Position numbers and translations under genes: made by a program. 64,000 nt of DNA from Harmothoe impar. Its lineage: Eukaryota; Annelida; Polychaeta; Phyllodocida; Polynoidae. The notes beneath the pieces are model-generated. The model worked only from the letters and a program-made list of their open reading frames with translations, was not told the origin of the DNA and ran no database searches. The stretch spans positions 2,914,001-2,978,000 of the forward strand of contig OX381710.1 in NCBI GenBank assembly GCA_947462335.1, given 5' to 3'. Below, piece after piece: positions 17,441-29,101 of this stretch (its first letter is position 1; each line of letters starts with the position of its first letter).

Positions 17441-19181
17441 GCTTGTCCTAGAACCGGTACACTCGTATGGCAGACTCTGCTGGGAGATTGCTGCCGGTAC
17501 TAACGACTTGGTTGCCACTTGTAGAACTCTCACGGGCCTCCATTACCTCATCATGTTATGTCTCTTTTCTTCTTCTGTTTCAGAAAATACTTCAAAATGA
17601 ACTGCCATTTCATATTTTGCCGCTCCCAGACGCGGACTAATAGGAGACATTATCTCACTTAACAACCGAGTGCTGTTTTAGGGGCACCGGGGGCTGCTTG
17701 AGCGTCTGAGTGGGGTCTGTTACAGTGTATCAGCGCCATCTTTGTTAATCTGGCTTATAATTCTGTAATGGCTCTGAATGTATCTGGCTCATCTTAATAT
17801 CATATGTATATGCCATCTTTGTTAATCTGTCTTATAATGTAAGAATTTTTATTCATTCAATGTCACGGTTTTCAATGTGATTTTCAAAAGATGAAAATGG
17901 AACAGCGTCAATATATTTACAGTTAACAATGAAGTCTTATGCCTTTGATGATTTGGACTAGATATATCAATGGTCCATTGATGATAAACTACAGAATGTT
18001 AGGAGTTATATTATAATAAAGGGTGTTGGTTTACCCATGAAGCCTGTGTTGTAGATGAAACTAATTGTGAACGGGGCAGTGCTTGTGCACTGTACCTACG
18101 TATGTGATATAATGATTTATCAGTAGATGCTGGAAGTATGTCATGGCTCTGAATGTATCTGGCTCTAAATTTATGATTTTAAAATTGCATTTGTAAATAT
18201 ATAAAACTTTTGTATCATCTTAATATCACAAATGTGTACATCCTCATCCGTATATCATAGCTTTTGTTAATTGTCGAAGTTAGGTTCTCTAGGTATGCGC
18301 AAGTTAGTTTTATGTATATGTAAGAACTTACGACAACAGTTCATATCACAACAGTAGATAACCCTAGTACACTGTGCTTTGGGAGAGTGTCAGTTCATAT
18401 TGCTCTTCTCTAGTGGAAAATATGCTTGTTCTGATGTGGATCCTTCTCCCACGATCCACCCTTGCAACCTAGCAGAAAGGATACTTTGCATCCCCATGCA
18501 TCGAGCACCCTTTTACCATGGCCACTCTCATTTTTATTTCCCCTCTAATGCCTGGAATGATCCCCGGTGCACTCCAACAGGTCCTATTTACGACAAAAAC
18601 ACCAGATATTTCGTCCTCCGCCACCTCCTCATTCCCACCTCTTCCACTCAGCATTTTTGGGTTTTAGAGCTCTAAATGTCTTTTCAGGTTTTATCTTAAA
18701 GTGGTGACATTCTCAAGGTTTGCCTCAGGTCTTAATGCGCTATGCCCTTACTCGTCATGATGCATGAATGCAGCATTGGCGAGTAACTCACCAGGCCTGC
18801 ATTTAAACATTGCCTAGACCCGACAGGGTTGATAATCTCCCAAAAGATCAACAAATGCATGATTGCGGCCCTGGAAGATATATCACTAGGAGTTAATCAT
18901 GAAGATAATAAAGTGAACTGTTCATTAAGGAACTCTGCTGTCCCCAAAGGTTTAAAGTAGCTGCATTTTCCTGGTTTGCCTCAGGAAATCGATATGGCTG
19001 TGGTGAGCAGTTGGGAGCGCCTCGTGAGCGTCGCTCGTCTTACCTAGAACACAGCTCATTAGAGACAATGCCCTCTGCCACAAAGACTACTTTGTGTAGA
19101 AGTTTGGTACCGTTTGACAAAAGGTCCACAGTAATGGCCACTTAAGCCTGGTCTTGTATACGTGCATGGAGTCCAGTGCTC
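17441..19181. other. Host DNA; short duplications only
   Basis: A phrase gccatctttgttaatctg...cttataat is repeated at about 17740 and 17815, and ggctctgaatgtatctggctc at about 17770 and 18145. A diverged TTAA-type MITE fragment lies at about 18725-18910. No supported gene. Confidence 0.45.
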
Positions 19182-19402
19182 TTAACCCTTTAAGGATTGC
19201 ATTGAGGCATTGAGGCATCATGCCCTTGGTCGTCATGATGCATGAATGCAGCCCTGGGGAGTAACCTGCTAGTGGTGCATTAAAGCATCATGCCGTCCCT
19301 TTGGGGTTGAGACACTAGCGAAGAGCAGCCACGGCGAGCTACTCACCAGGGCTGCATTGGTACATCAAATGTCATTTTTTAGCGACATCCGTCCTTAAAG
19401 GC
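19182..19402. repeat. TTAA-type MITE copy
   Basis: Opens ttaaccctttaaggattgcat and closes cgacatccgtccttaaagg. The inner palindromes are eroded. Confidence 0.7.
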
Positions 19403-19919
19403 CCAGGTCTCGGTACCCATCCACCAACAGTCAGGGCACAGTCGGAACAGGTACTCAGCCCTATTTATAGGGGAGCTGGGGCTTTAAAGGGTAGATTAAG
19501 TTAGTGAAGGATGCTATACCTTGTCACTCAATGAAGCCATTTCCCAGAAGAACCATAGCCACCTGTATATCTGCTGTTATAGTTTTTTTGAGCATCTCTG
19601 TAGTTACTGTAATAATGACTAATCATCAGAGTGTAACTCACTCACATTGAATAAGATACTGACAGGTATGATATATAAATGCAGCACAGTGGACTTACTC
19701 CCCAAGGTTGCACCCATGCATGCCAGCCAGAAAGGGATTGTCACATTATACTATGTGACCCATAAAGGGCTAGTATAGCTGCTGCTGTAGAGTAACAGGT
19801 GTAAATCAGCAGAAAATGGGTGGCAGGTGGGGGGGTGGGTGGACCATTCTGCAGCAGAGGTAGTCATCAGAAACCCTCTCTGCGCTGGTCAGATATATCA
19901 ATATCATAGACAATTCCTG

Positions 19920-20082
19920 GTCATGACTCTAGACCAGTTGTATCCTGAAGAAGGTATATAAATATACCGAAACGTCGATCACTCTTCAACCATAACAACC
20001 AATGAAACCTACTAATTGTTGTAACATCTTTGTCAGCTACAATAAAATTATAAAATTACTTGACTGGGTCGGGTATTGTGTG
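19920..20082 (+). mobile_element. Possible Penelope-like or other retroelement 3' fragment
   Basis: Contains cctgaagaaggtatataaat followed by accgaaacgtcgatcactc, a conserved phrase seen near the 3' ends of many animal retroelements, notably Penelope-like ones. It is followed by an AATAAA (about 20041) and an AT-rich end. No reverse transcriptase frame adjoins it, so only a truncated tail is present. Confidence 0.45.
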
Positions 20083-21142
20083 TCATAACAACATTCCAGT
20101 TGTATTAGTGATAGATATGGTATAAGTGAGTCGCTGTATAAGTGTTATAAGCCAAGGACATAGTAATTGTCCAAGGTCCCAGCCAAGGATAAGTATCTAA
20201 GGTTCATACAGCTAGTCATGCGTATCATATCTGACTTACGCTCACAGTAGGAGAGGCTACTCAATGGGCCGCATCCATATACAGACATGTGTAACATGCA
20301 GTCAGATCCTTTCTTTTATTCTCTCAGCCAATTTTAGGTCAAAACTCTGTGGATAACGTTGCCCGTATTCATACAGAGAGGTAATTACCATGATGATGGT
20401 GCCATCTCCCCATACAGAATGGTGTCAGCCAGGCGGCTGGGAATGTTCTGTCCTGTAAGAGCCTCACGACACACCCAGCCTCAGCCCCTCATACACAGCG
20501 TCTGACAGATTCCCGCCATTTTGATAATGTCACCGTTTTTCCACCTGGTGATTCCCCCTGCACTTATTGTGGTGTTTTCCATCAGGAATGTAACAGCTGG
20601 AAACTGCAAGTGTTTCTTTTAAATTAGAAATGAAATTATCATTATCCCAAATACTGTGTCTGACTCCTGGATATTATTTTAAATGGTAAGACATTAATTT
20701 GGCTTTTTAAGCGACATGGTGCAATGACTATTTAAAAATGAACCACAATATTTAATGTGGCCATACTTTATGTCCTATTTACTTTATTTAACATTGTTCC
20801 CCAGAACTCATCTTAGAAACTGCCTAATTGTCATTTCATGCAGAATTTCTGACGTTTGAACATGTTGCTTTGGGTAATATCTGTTGTCATGATGCACTAA
20901 TTCTGACCATCCATGAGGGTATCAAGCACATATGGTTGGCATGATACATGAATGCACCACTGGCCATTTGGTTGTAGTGCTGACATAACAAGAAAGTCCA
21001 TTTAATCATGATGCTGCACTTATTATGACAGAATTGTACCTCTGCCCTTCAAACTAAACAGATAACACTTTAGTCAACATTAATTCCCTCAACAAGCAGC
21101 TTACGTAAATGACAAATCTTCATGGCCAAACATTGCTATTAA
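20083..21142. other. Host DNA without recognisable gene
   Basis: Includes a phrase tacagagaggtaattacc near 20373 related to the repeat at 23376 and 59260-59304. A worn MITE fragment lies at about 20880-20960. Otherwise AT-rich unique sequence. Confidence 0.4.
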
Positions 21143-21393
21143 GTTAACCCTTTAGGATGGATTTCACTAAAAACGATGTCATTTGTCACCATGATAACTC
21201 GTCAGTGCAAGTTACTTGCGGGGCTGCATTGGTGCATCATGACAACCCTTCTGGAGTGTCTCGTCCCCGTAGGGTCGCCATGATGTAGCGTATGACTGGA
21301 GCACTGGTGAGTTACACACCAGGGCTGCATTCATGCATCATGACAACAAATGGCTTGATGAATAAAGGCATGATGGCATCCTTCAAGGGTTAA
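21143..21393. repeat. Multi-hairpin MITE with intact TTAA target duplication
   Basis: Both ends are TTAA, with inverted termini CCCTTTAGGATGG and CATCCTTCAAGGG. TTAA duplication plus CCC...GGG termini is the piggyBac-type signature, so the family is probably mobilised by a piggyBac-like transposase (inference). The interior holds palindromic cores of the type gcagccctggcgagtaact/cgccagggctgcat flanked by inverted gatgca/tgcatc and gacccttcgggagtgtctc/cccatagggtcggcatgat, predicting several adjacent hairpins. More than twenty copies or fragments occur in this window. There is no coding capacity; short frames reading HQCSTGELLARAAF-like peptides are by-products. Confidence 0.85.
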
Positions 21394-21759
21394 GTCACTG
21401 ATTGAATAAGTATAATTTGTTAAACTTTCCAATGTGTGGGCGTGCTACACACTACAAAGACAAACAATATATAGAAAGCAATCACGTAGGCGAGCAATGG
21501 GAAAGTCATACATGCCACATACAATGTACTCTATTCGAGACAGCATAGGATTATTCTACCCCTTTGTCAGCATAACACAATACTTGGCCATAGCCATGCA
21601 GTAGGTGTTCAGTATTGTGTAAGGGAAATCTTACAGGGTTGATACACTCCTGAAGGGTAGGCATGATGCACTAAAACGGTGCAACAGGTTACTCGATGGT
21701 GCAGCATAAGTGTATCATGACAACATTACTAAAGGGAATACATGAAAAAGCTAGCACGA

Positions 21760-22022
21760 GGGGTGGTTATCCATGGCTAAGGCAAGAGGTACAGCCCAGT
21801 GCCTTAGTCATGGATAACCAGCCTGAGTGCTGGCTTATTCATGTATCTTCCGCTTATACCACAGTTTTAACATTTGAGACATCCGATCTAATTTCCACCA
21901 AAACCCGTTTTTATCATGAAAACCCATCATGTGACGTCACAGCAGTGCGGTTATCCACTGCTAATGCACAGGGTTATCCAGTACAGGCACTGGTTTGAGT
22001 GCCTAAAGTGGATAACCGTGGT
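21760..22022. repeat. Repeat with ggttatcca inverted ends
   Basis: ggtggttatccatggctaag near the left is mirrored by cctaaagtggataaccgtgg at the right, and inner copies (catggataaccag, gcggttatccactgctaat) form further hairpins. Probably a small non-autonomous DNA transposon. Confidence 0.5.
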
Positions 22023-22295
22023 ATAAGGAAAAATAATCATCGCGGCATCATGTTGTCATTAGAGGTTTGAACAGAACTTACTTGTATTATCTGATATATA
22101 TGTAATCCCTCATTTCATTGACAAATGAGATGATATCACGGAGCGGTATCTGCACCGATTACATTGAGACATACCATAGCACCATTACTGGGTGGAACCT
22201 GTAGGCAACGCGGCAGGAAGCCATGCAGCACTGTGTGTAGAAGCCGTATTAATCCTCTCATAACGACAGGCACGATACAGCCTGTGAGGCTTTAT

Positions 22296-22398
22296 CCCTT
22301 AAAGGGGCATTCTCACCACTCACACTTTTACCACATAGTAGACTTAAACAGTACTAGAATTGTGAGTGGGATACGCTAGGTGAATATGCCACTTTAAA
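22296..22398. repeat. Short MITE (ttaaaggggcattctcaccactc)
   Basis: The ends ttaaaggggcat and atgccactttaaa are inverted. A related copy, with the same interior acagtactagaatt, lies at 26479-26586. Confidence 0.65.
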
Positions 22399-22583
22399 GT
22401 TGCCCTTATACCATAAAAAGGTATAATTTAGGGGGATTAGGGCTTTTGAAGGATAAAGGTCAAACAGAGCATTTATACCTCAATATGATAATCTTTACGT
22501 ACGAATCTTGAAATGGGCTGGAAATGTCTGTATCACCGGTAGTTGGATAGGGTCTTCATGATGAATTATAACGACAAAGGGCA

Positions 22584-22768
22584 TACCGTATTCGACCTAA
22601 TAAGCGCGCTCCCCCTAATAAGCCCCCCCCCCCATTTTTGAGGCATTTTTAGACAGGAACATAGGGTCAAATTTCGCGATTTCGGGGACATTTAAACTCA
22701 TAAGTACTAAAAACGCCATATTTATTTTTTATAAGCGCCCTGGGTGCTTATTACGTCGAATACAGTAT
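22584..22768. repeat. MITE with ends taccgtattcgacctaataagc
   Basis: The left end taccgtattcgacctaataa is mirrored by ttattacgtcgaatacagta at the right, with ataagcgcgct/ataagcgccct inside. About 185 bp, no coding capacity. Confidence 0.75.
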
Positions 22769-22806
22769 TACATTTAGGCACTATGCAGCCTTTTATGGAA
22801 TAATCT

Positions 22807-23170
22807 TAAAGTGGGTATATCCGATTTTTAACAAAATTTTAAATCCTACCGAAATATGTTCCAAATACTGTAAAAATGTATTATTTATGGGCTGGGGCAA
22901 ATTTAAATGGTATCCATGGGCAGTAATAGCTCAGAAATTGAATAGATGGGGTCTAATTATGGGCTTTTTTAGTGTATTTTCGATGGGGGGAATAAAATCG
23001 TGCACGATTTTATTCCAAAATGACCATACATTGAGTAATAAAATCAATTTTGAGCAAAATCAGGGGGAATGGTATAGAGAAAAAGTTAAGTATGTAATCT
23101 GTGAACATTCTGACTCATTATTAGAGAAATCTATTTTTTGTCCCACACATCGGATATACTCACTTTAAAA
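22807..23170. repeat. MITE with ends taaagtgggtatatccgat
   Basis: The left end ttaaagtgggtatatccgat is mirrored by atcggatatactcacttta at about 23149-23168. The interior carries a palindrome around aataaaatcgtgcacgatttt-att. A 93-codon frame across it shows no family signature and is taken as incidental. Confidence 0.7.
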
Positions 23171-24115
23171 TGGGCCCAGAATTGCTTGCAGTTGGATAGG
23201 GTATCAGCCAATGTTGTGTCCAATTCTCTGAGAGATTGGTTAATGGTAAGCGACCCACATATAGGATAAACAGTCTCACTCTGTCTGTCTGTGTGTCTGT
23301 GTGAGGTATCAACACACACCACCTATAGAGCACAGGTCCAGTCTGTTCTGTAATAACAGGTAGCGCCATGCGTCACGGTCAATTACCTCTCTGTACAGAT
23401 ACATTGAAAAACGTCTCAAGACTCGTCGAAGTGACTATCATAAAATTAACGAGTCAAAAGTTGTCTAACCTATCAGGTTACCATCCCACAAATAGAAGCG
23501 GGCAAATGTCGGGTTTTGGGCTGGCACATAACAAGTGGGTCTTCTATCTCCAGCTAGAAGACCCACTTCCTTGTCACTTAGACAAGTTTTTGACTCGTTT
23601 ATTTAATGATTGTCACTTGGAAGAGTCTGGAGACAAGTTTACTTTTTGATTGTACGGCCATTTGTATCGAACAATGGATAATATTAGTTAGTTAATAATA
23701 AGGTTGGATCTGTATCTAGCCCAAGCATCTGGTCGGTGAGTGATGGGTGTACTAGAGATTTGAACCCCACAGAGAGGCCTTGTGATGCCTCGCTCGGCTG
23801 CAGAATGGTCGGCTCGGGTGTAGGTAGCATGCTGACATGCAGGCACTGATACTACTGACGCCATACGTTCTGGGTACTAACCCCGTAAGGACAGCGTACT
23901 GCTTTAATATACGCCAGGCCCATGTATCGTCTTGACTCTTCTTGAATGCAGCCCTGGTGCATAACTCGCCAACGGACCATTCAGAAATCATACCCAATTA
24001 ATGAGGTTGACACACTTCCAAAGGGTCAGCATGATGCATGAATTCAGGACTGGTTAGTTACTTGCCAGGACTACTATATATAGGGCATCGTGCTGTAAAG
24101 CACTAGGCCATCCTC
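23171..24115. other. Host DNA with repeat fragments
   Basis: Includes caattacctctctgtacag (about 23380), the intact form of the sequence interrupted by the second Polinton at 59304. A hairpin lies at 23537-23570 (aagtgggtcttctatctcca / gctagaagacccactt), and a TTAA-type MITE fragment at about 23930-24100. No gene supported. Confidence 0.45.
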
Positions 24116-24350
24116 AACCCTTTCAGGACCACATAATGTACTAATGCATCCTGTTCTTGTTTTTTTGGATGCATGAATGCAGCCCTGATGAGTCTACTTC
24201 CCAGGACTGCAATCATGGGGTTGAGACACTCCCGAAGTGTTGACATGATCCATTACTTCAGCACCAGTGAGTTATTTGCTGGGACTACATTGGTGTATCG
24301 TGGGGACATATATGTAGTATTTTCGCGACATGTCTTCCTTAGAGGGTTAA
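24116..24350. repeat. TTAA-type MITE copy
   Basis: From caaccctttcaggacc to gtcttccttagagggttaa, with worn internal palindromes. Confidence 0.65.
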
Positions 24351-25049
24351 AGGCGTAGTCCCCACCCACTGACCCCAGTGCAGGAGGTCTCTATGCCACC
24401 AGGAGTGATGATCCAACATGAACCATGCATCAGGTGTAGATCTGTAGATGGGTGCTACCCATCCAACCAGTGCCAAGGGCTGAAGGAATATTCTGCTTTA
24501 TAGTAGCCAGATAGTCCCTACCTAGCAAAACTAGGCTGGCAGAACACTCTGCTATATAATTCCCAGATAGCCATTCACCTGAATTGAAGTGAATGTTTTT
24601 GTTGATACCAAAAGGTGTCTCAGAATTGTTGGTATTGGATGTCGACACTGTCAATGTGTTTGGACCATCTATATGCTGCCCGGTTATTTCTCATATTAGA
24701 CAGTTCCATCAAATTACATAGAAAATTGGTCCCAACCCCATAGCTTTGGCAGGATGCTTGAATGCAGCACTGGGCAGTTACTCGCATGGGTTTACATCCA
24801 TGCATGATGCCAACAGATGGCATAATGCACCTGGCACCCTGTAAGAAACCTATAAGAGACTGAAAGATGCAAACACTGTGTGAGTATACCAACAACAGCC
24901 GCCTATCACTGGGTGCCAGCAGCACACTATACTGTATGCACCACAGGCTCTAACAGGACAGCAGACTGGACTAGTCATTGCAAGAACGTTGGCATTCAAG
25001 TGAAGATTACACTGCTTATACCATAAAACCCCGTGTACTAGCAAGGTTT

Positions 25050-25260
25050 CAAGGTATAATCAGTGCAATCTTTACATGAATGCCAACGTTGGTGCAGCTT
25101 AAAGGATCGGGATAGAGTCCAGGTGCGGCTTATACGCGAGTTTTTGCTACTACAATACAGTACAAGAGTCACCATAATCAGATCGTCTGTGCGGCTTATA
25201 GCATCGGCCAAAAATTCGGGGGGGGGGCTTATACGCAAGTTAGGCTTATTTGTGAGGTAT
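25050..25260. repeat. Repeat with gcggcttatacgc phrases
   Basis: Contains tgcggcttatacgcgag, gtgcggcttatagcatcgg and cttatacgcaagttaggctta. A related inverted form (catataagcctaactcacgt, cgtataagctgcaccc) lies at 39640-39830. Likely a dispersed MITE. Confidence 0.55.
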
Positions 25261-26089
25261 AAAAAAAATCAAATTTCAAGCCTCTTAAATATTCCAGTAA
25301 ATACCATTGAAAGCCGCAGCGCAGGGCAAGCCATAGGATGGAATACATAAGCACCTGTAGGATGCTGGTGCGGAAGTACTAAATCAAGCCCCTGCGATAT
25401 ATATACACAAACCAACCCATTTGCTGTCCAGTTACACCCTGTGAGGACAACCCAACAAGTTTCTTCCCTGCCTGCACTGCGTGTCCACATGCGACCTGTG
25501 GTGTGGGCAGTAGTAAATGATCCTATATAGACACTTTACTAATCTACAGGCTACTAAGGCTGAAAGGATACACTATACTACTCTATACTACTCTATATAT
25601 AGCGATGAAATGGGAGTGGACTTGTTCCGTGACCACACTGTTTACTCTGACACCAGCAATCTTGTAAGATTTTTGTTCTGCTCTTGCAATGAAGCTTGTT
25701 CCTGCCAAGCTTTGGTTTGTGGGTGTTTGGTCACTGCGTACATCTCACACAAGATTCCGAGCTCAGAATTACCATGGCTGCCCATACGGAGAAAACCTAA
25801 TTATCGCTCAGGTCAGGGCTGATATCATACATCATAGTGTTTATGGTTAATAAATTTACCGTACAATTGTGTTTAGGTGCGCTGGCCCTTTTAACTTTGG
25901 AGGGCTGTTTACCCCCAGCACTTGTACAGGACAGGCACTTATTTAATACACAGTGCTTAGACGCGATGGTACGGAAAGGTGTGATGTGTACTGCACCATC
26001 CATTACTTACAATAATACATGGCTATAATTCCCTAATCTGACTTTCTTCCCTTATCATCTATTTAGTATCTTATTATGTTCCCTTACCA

Positions 26090-26690
26090 TCATAGACTAC
26101 AGATAAGACTGTAAGTCATGAATAGTTTCACTTGTTGATTTCAGCTCAGACTGTGATAGGTGCAGATAGGTCGCCATGTACAGGTAATGTAGGGATGGCA
26201 GCAGCTCCAGTGTCATCACTAAAGGGGAAATACAAGCCGTTAGTTTGTCATAGTCTGAGGCACGTGGCAGTAACTCTATATCATTTAACACTTCAAGGAC
26301 GGATGTTGCTAAAAGATGACATTTGTTGTCATGATGCATCCTGACGACCCTACGGCAGTGTCTCAATCCCATAGGGTCTGCATGATGCTGTAATGCAGCC
26401 CTTAAAGGCTTGCGACACTCTTAAACTGTCGGTATGATGCACCCATGCAGCACTGGCGAGTTACTCAGCTCTCATCTTTTAAAGGAGCAATATCACCACT
26501 CGCGGTGCTACCCCATAGTATACTAGACTCTAGAACAGTACTAGAATTTTGAATGGGGCACTCCCAGTGATTATGCCACTTTAAGGGGCTAGCTGTCTCC
26601 TCTATCGAGAAAGGCAAGCATAGTCTTATGAGTTGCCAACAGGTGGCAATAGTGATGGGTCCATAGGACCCGACCATCCTTCCTATAATA
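26090..26690 (-). pseudogene. Exon-like duplicated segment, copy A
   Basis: On the minus strand the first part encodes a peptide (LPSLHYLYMATYLHLSQSE) clearly related to copy B (LPSLSSIYFPNYLHLSEFE). It is interrupted between about 26286 and 26586 by MITE sequence, after which the common unit resumes (gagttgccaacaggtggca to ccatccttcctata). The spacing of Leu suggests a leucine-rich-repeat-like peptide, but this is weak. Probably a damaged exon of a duplicated gene. Confidence 0.4.
26479..26586. repeat. Short MITE inside copy A
   Basis: The ends ttttaaaggagcaat and atgccactttaagg are inverted; the interior agaacagtactagaattttga matches the element at 22296-22398. Confidence 0.65.
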
Positions 26691-27634
26691 CAGTAAAACT
26701 TGGTTATAACGAATCCCTTAGGACCAGGTAAAAAGTTCGTTATAACCAAATTTCGTCATAACCAAGTCCAGCAGTTTAAGCAGTTTTTAGGGATATTAAA
26801 TATGCCTCAACCCCTCCCCCACCCCCCCTAATACGTGTTCCTTCCAGATCCTCCATATAAATCCTGTTACAATGAATTTCCGGTTATAACTAACAAATTG
26901 TGATGCCCCAATTGTGTCCCATACTGTTCTTTAGGACTTATCTATAATTATATTTGGCTATGCAATGGTCCTATGATTGGTAGGATATTTTTTTCTTCTT
27001 TGATCCACCACCTAGGCCCGGGTACAGAGGCAGTAGGGCCGGGTACAGAGGGAGAAGGGCCGGGTACAGAGGCAGTAGGGCCGGGTAGGCCTACAGAGGA
27101 AGTAGGGCCGGGTACAGAGGCAGTAGGGCCGGTTCAGAGGCAGGGGGTGTCTCCCTTTGTTTCCTCCCACATAGGGCCGGCTAGAGAAGAGATTTAGGGG
27201 GGGGGGGGGTCTAAGGCATGTTCAAAGGCGACTCCCCCCGCCCCCAGGGCTTCCTGAGTGTCTGGGGGAGGTAGGGGAGCCCAGGGCATGTTCAAAGGCG
27301 ACTCCCCCCGCCCCCAGGGCTTCCTGAGTGGCTGGGGGAGGTAGGGGGCGACCCAGGGCTTCCTGAATGGCTGGAGGGGTAGTTAAGGGAATTGTAAAAC
27401 TTTTTTCTATGCCTCTGTAGTAAATTACAGTAATTTCACTGAGAAAATTCGGAATTGTGTTTCTGTATGCAAATTTGTTTTTGTTATCACCAAGTTTACA
27501 CCAACAGTACTTCGTTATAACCAAGTTACTTTACTATAGAAATGTATGGGTTGAAATCGGGACCAAGCAAATCTGTTTGTTGTAACCAAAATTCGCTGTA
27601 AGGAAGTTTGTTGTAACCAAGTTTTACTGTAATA
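26690..27634. mobile_element. Tigger/pogo-like non-autonomous element
   Basis: The termini tacagtaaaacttggttata and tgtaaccaagttttactgta are inverted repeats beginning CAGT next to TA, the pogo/Tigger pattern. Additional aacgaa/gttataacc subterminal copies lie at both ends. There is no transposase frame; the interior is filled by tandem repeats. It is inserted at the right edge of duplicated copy A, where copies B and C show the uninterrupted sequence ccttcctacaatcatacatgg. Confidence 0.8.
27010..27380. repeat. Tandem repeats inside the Tigger-like element
   Basis: Bases about 27010-27150 repeat ggcagtagggccgggtacaga-type 21-bp units. Bases 27220-27380 hold about two and a half copies of a 70-75 bp unit containing cccccagggcttcctgagtg. 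Confidence 0.8.
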
Positions 27635-27644
27635 CATGGCTATA

Positions 27645-27930
27645 CTTCATGTTCTCTTCCCTTCCCATCATAGGCAACAGATTAGACATTTTTACTTTTG
27701 ATTCCTGCTCAAATTCTGACAGGTGCAGATAGTTTGGAAAGTAAATGCTACTTAGAGAAGGCAGTGTCTGCTGGCCGACGTGCACTAAGTGGGAAACACA
27801 AGCCGCTAGTTTGTCCTCCTCCCGGGGCGGTAACTTTATAACTGTCTGCTCCTCAGGGACAAAGGCAAGTATAGAGGCTAATGAGGTGGCACTGGTGGTA
27901 GTGGGTTCATAGGACCTGACCATCCTTCCT
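27645..27930 (-). pseudogene. Exon-like duplicated segment, copy B
   Basis: Minus-strand frame open across the unit: ASILAFVPEEQTVIKLPPRE, then DKLAACVSHLVHVGQQTLPS and the LHLSEFEQES block. It is the best preserved of three copies. The polypyrimidine-plus-CATAG sequence on the plus strand at its left edge (about 27657-27672) also resembles a splice acceptor, so the true coding strand is not certain. Function not recognised. Confidence 0.4.
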
Positions 27931-28129
27931 ACAATCATACATGGCTATACTGTACCATTGTGTACAAGCGCTAGGGCACTTATAACTTTAGAGGGCTGGG
28001 TACCCCTAACACTCATACAAGACTAGTGATCTCAAAGCCCCAACCCCTAGTGCTTATACAAGACCGGTGCTTATTCAAAACCCTGTGTTTGAACGCGACG
28101 GCGCGATAATTCCCTTATCATTACCTATT

Positions 28130-28400
28130 TAGTATCTCACTCTGTTCCCTTCCCATCATAGGCAACAGATTAGACAATTTTACTTTTGATTCCTGCTCAA
28201 ATTCTGACAGCTGGAGATAGTTTGGAAAAGTAAATGCTACTTAGAGATGGCAGTGTCTGCGGGCCGACGTGCACTAAGTGGGAAACACAAGCCGCTAGTT
28301 TGTCCTCCTCCCGGGGCGGTAACTTTATAACTGTCTACTCTTCAGGGACAAAGGCAAGGATAGAGGCTAATGAGGCGCCAACAGGTGGCACTGGTGGTGG
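28130..28400 (-). pseudogene. Exon-like duplicated segment, copy C
   Basis: Nearly identical to copy B over about 250 bp, but an extra base in the run at about 28225 (tggaaaag versus tggaaag) shifts the frame within the conserved peptide. Taken as a decayed duplicate. Confidence 0.45.
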
Positions 28401-28439
28401 TGGGGCTATATAGACAGAGCTGCACGCTAAAGTGACAGA

Positions 28440-28538
28440 GTGACTGGTTATTGCATGAGTGGGGCTTGGGCTGTATTGCACGCTGGCCATAGGCCTAGTG
28501 CAATACGGCCCAAGCCCCACGAGTGCAATAAACAGTCA
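28440..28538. repeat. Palindrome around gtggggcttgggc
   Basis: tgactggttattgcatgagtggggcttgggctgtattgca folds onto tgcaatacggcccaagccccacgagtgcaataaacagtca with a short loop. gtgcaatacggcc phrases recur near 28728 and 28750, so the hairpin is part of a larger repeat spanning to about 28770. Confidence 0.7.
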
Positions 28539-28989
28539 AGAGGTCACTTTTAAGTGATGCTCCGTATTCATTTCAGGGTATTTCAATCTTAAATAGATAC
28601 CCAATCCATGTTTGCTTACTTCAATGATGTTTGTTTACTTCTGCGGTGTTTGTTTAGTTCTGTCTGCCGCCATGTTGAATTCTGCACAGGTCACTTGACT
28701 CTCGGGAGCGTGCAATAGGGCTACAGGGTGCAATACGGCCTAGCGTTATTGCACGCTATACCAGGGAAGGGAGCTCCCATTGCTTTAACCTTGTTGTCCC
28801 GTATTCACCATGAAATTAAGCCAGGTTTTTGGTTTTCTCTGTATGGGCGGCCATGTTAGTTCAGAGCTTGGAATTTCTCATGAGTCTTATGCAGTGACCG
28901 CACACCCACACAACATAGCTTGCAGGGAACAAGCTAAATAGCGAGAGCAGAACGGGAAGCGGAAATGAGCATAAACATTGTGTTCACAG

Positions 28990-29101
28990 GTACGAGTTAA
29001 CGTGAGAGAACTTGTTCCCAGAAATGACACATACATTGTATGCTGGCACCAGAGGGTCCCGCGAGATGTTGGTTGTGCTATCCCAATGAAGCATTTTCCA
29101 G
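28990..29101 (+). CDS. Candidate internal exon of a host gene
   Basis: Flanked by a plausible acceptor (attgtgttcacag) and donor (gtaatgg). The 112 bp are open in one frame, giving VRVNVRELVPRNDTYIVCWH and then QRVPRDVGCAIPMKHFPG. The peptide looks like ordered, Cys/Trp-containing extracellular protein sequence, but I cannot assign a family. No companion exon is identified nearby, so it may be an isolated or pseudogenic exon. Confidence 0.35.
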
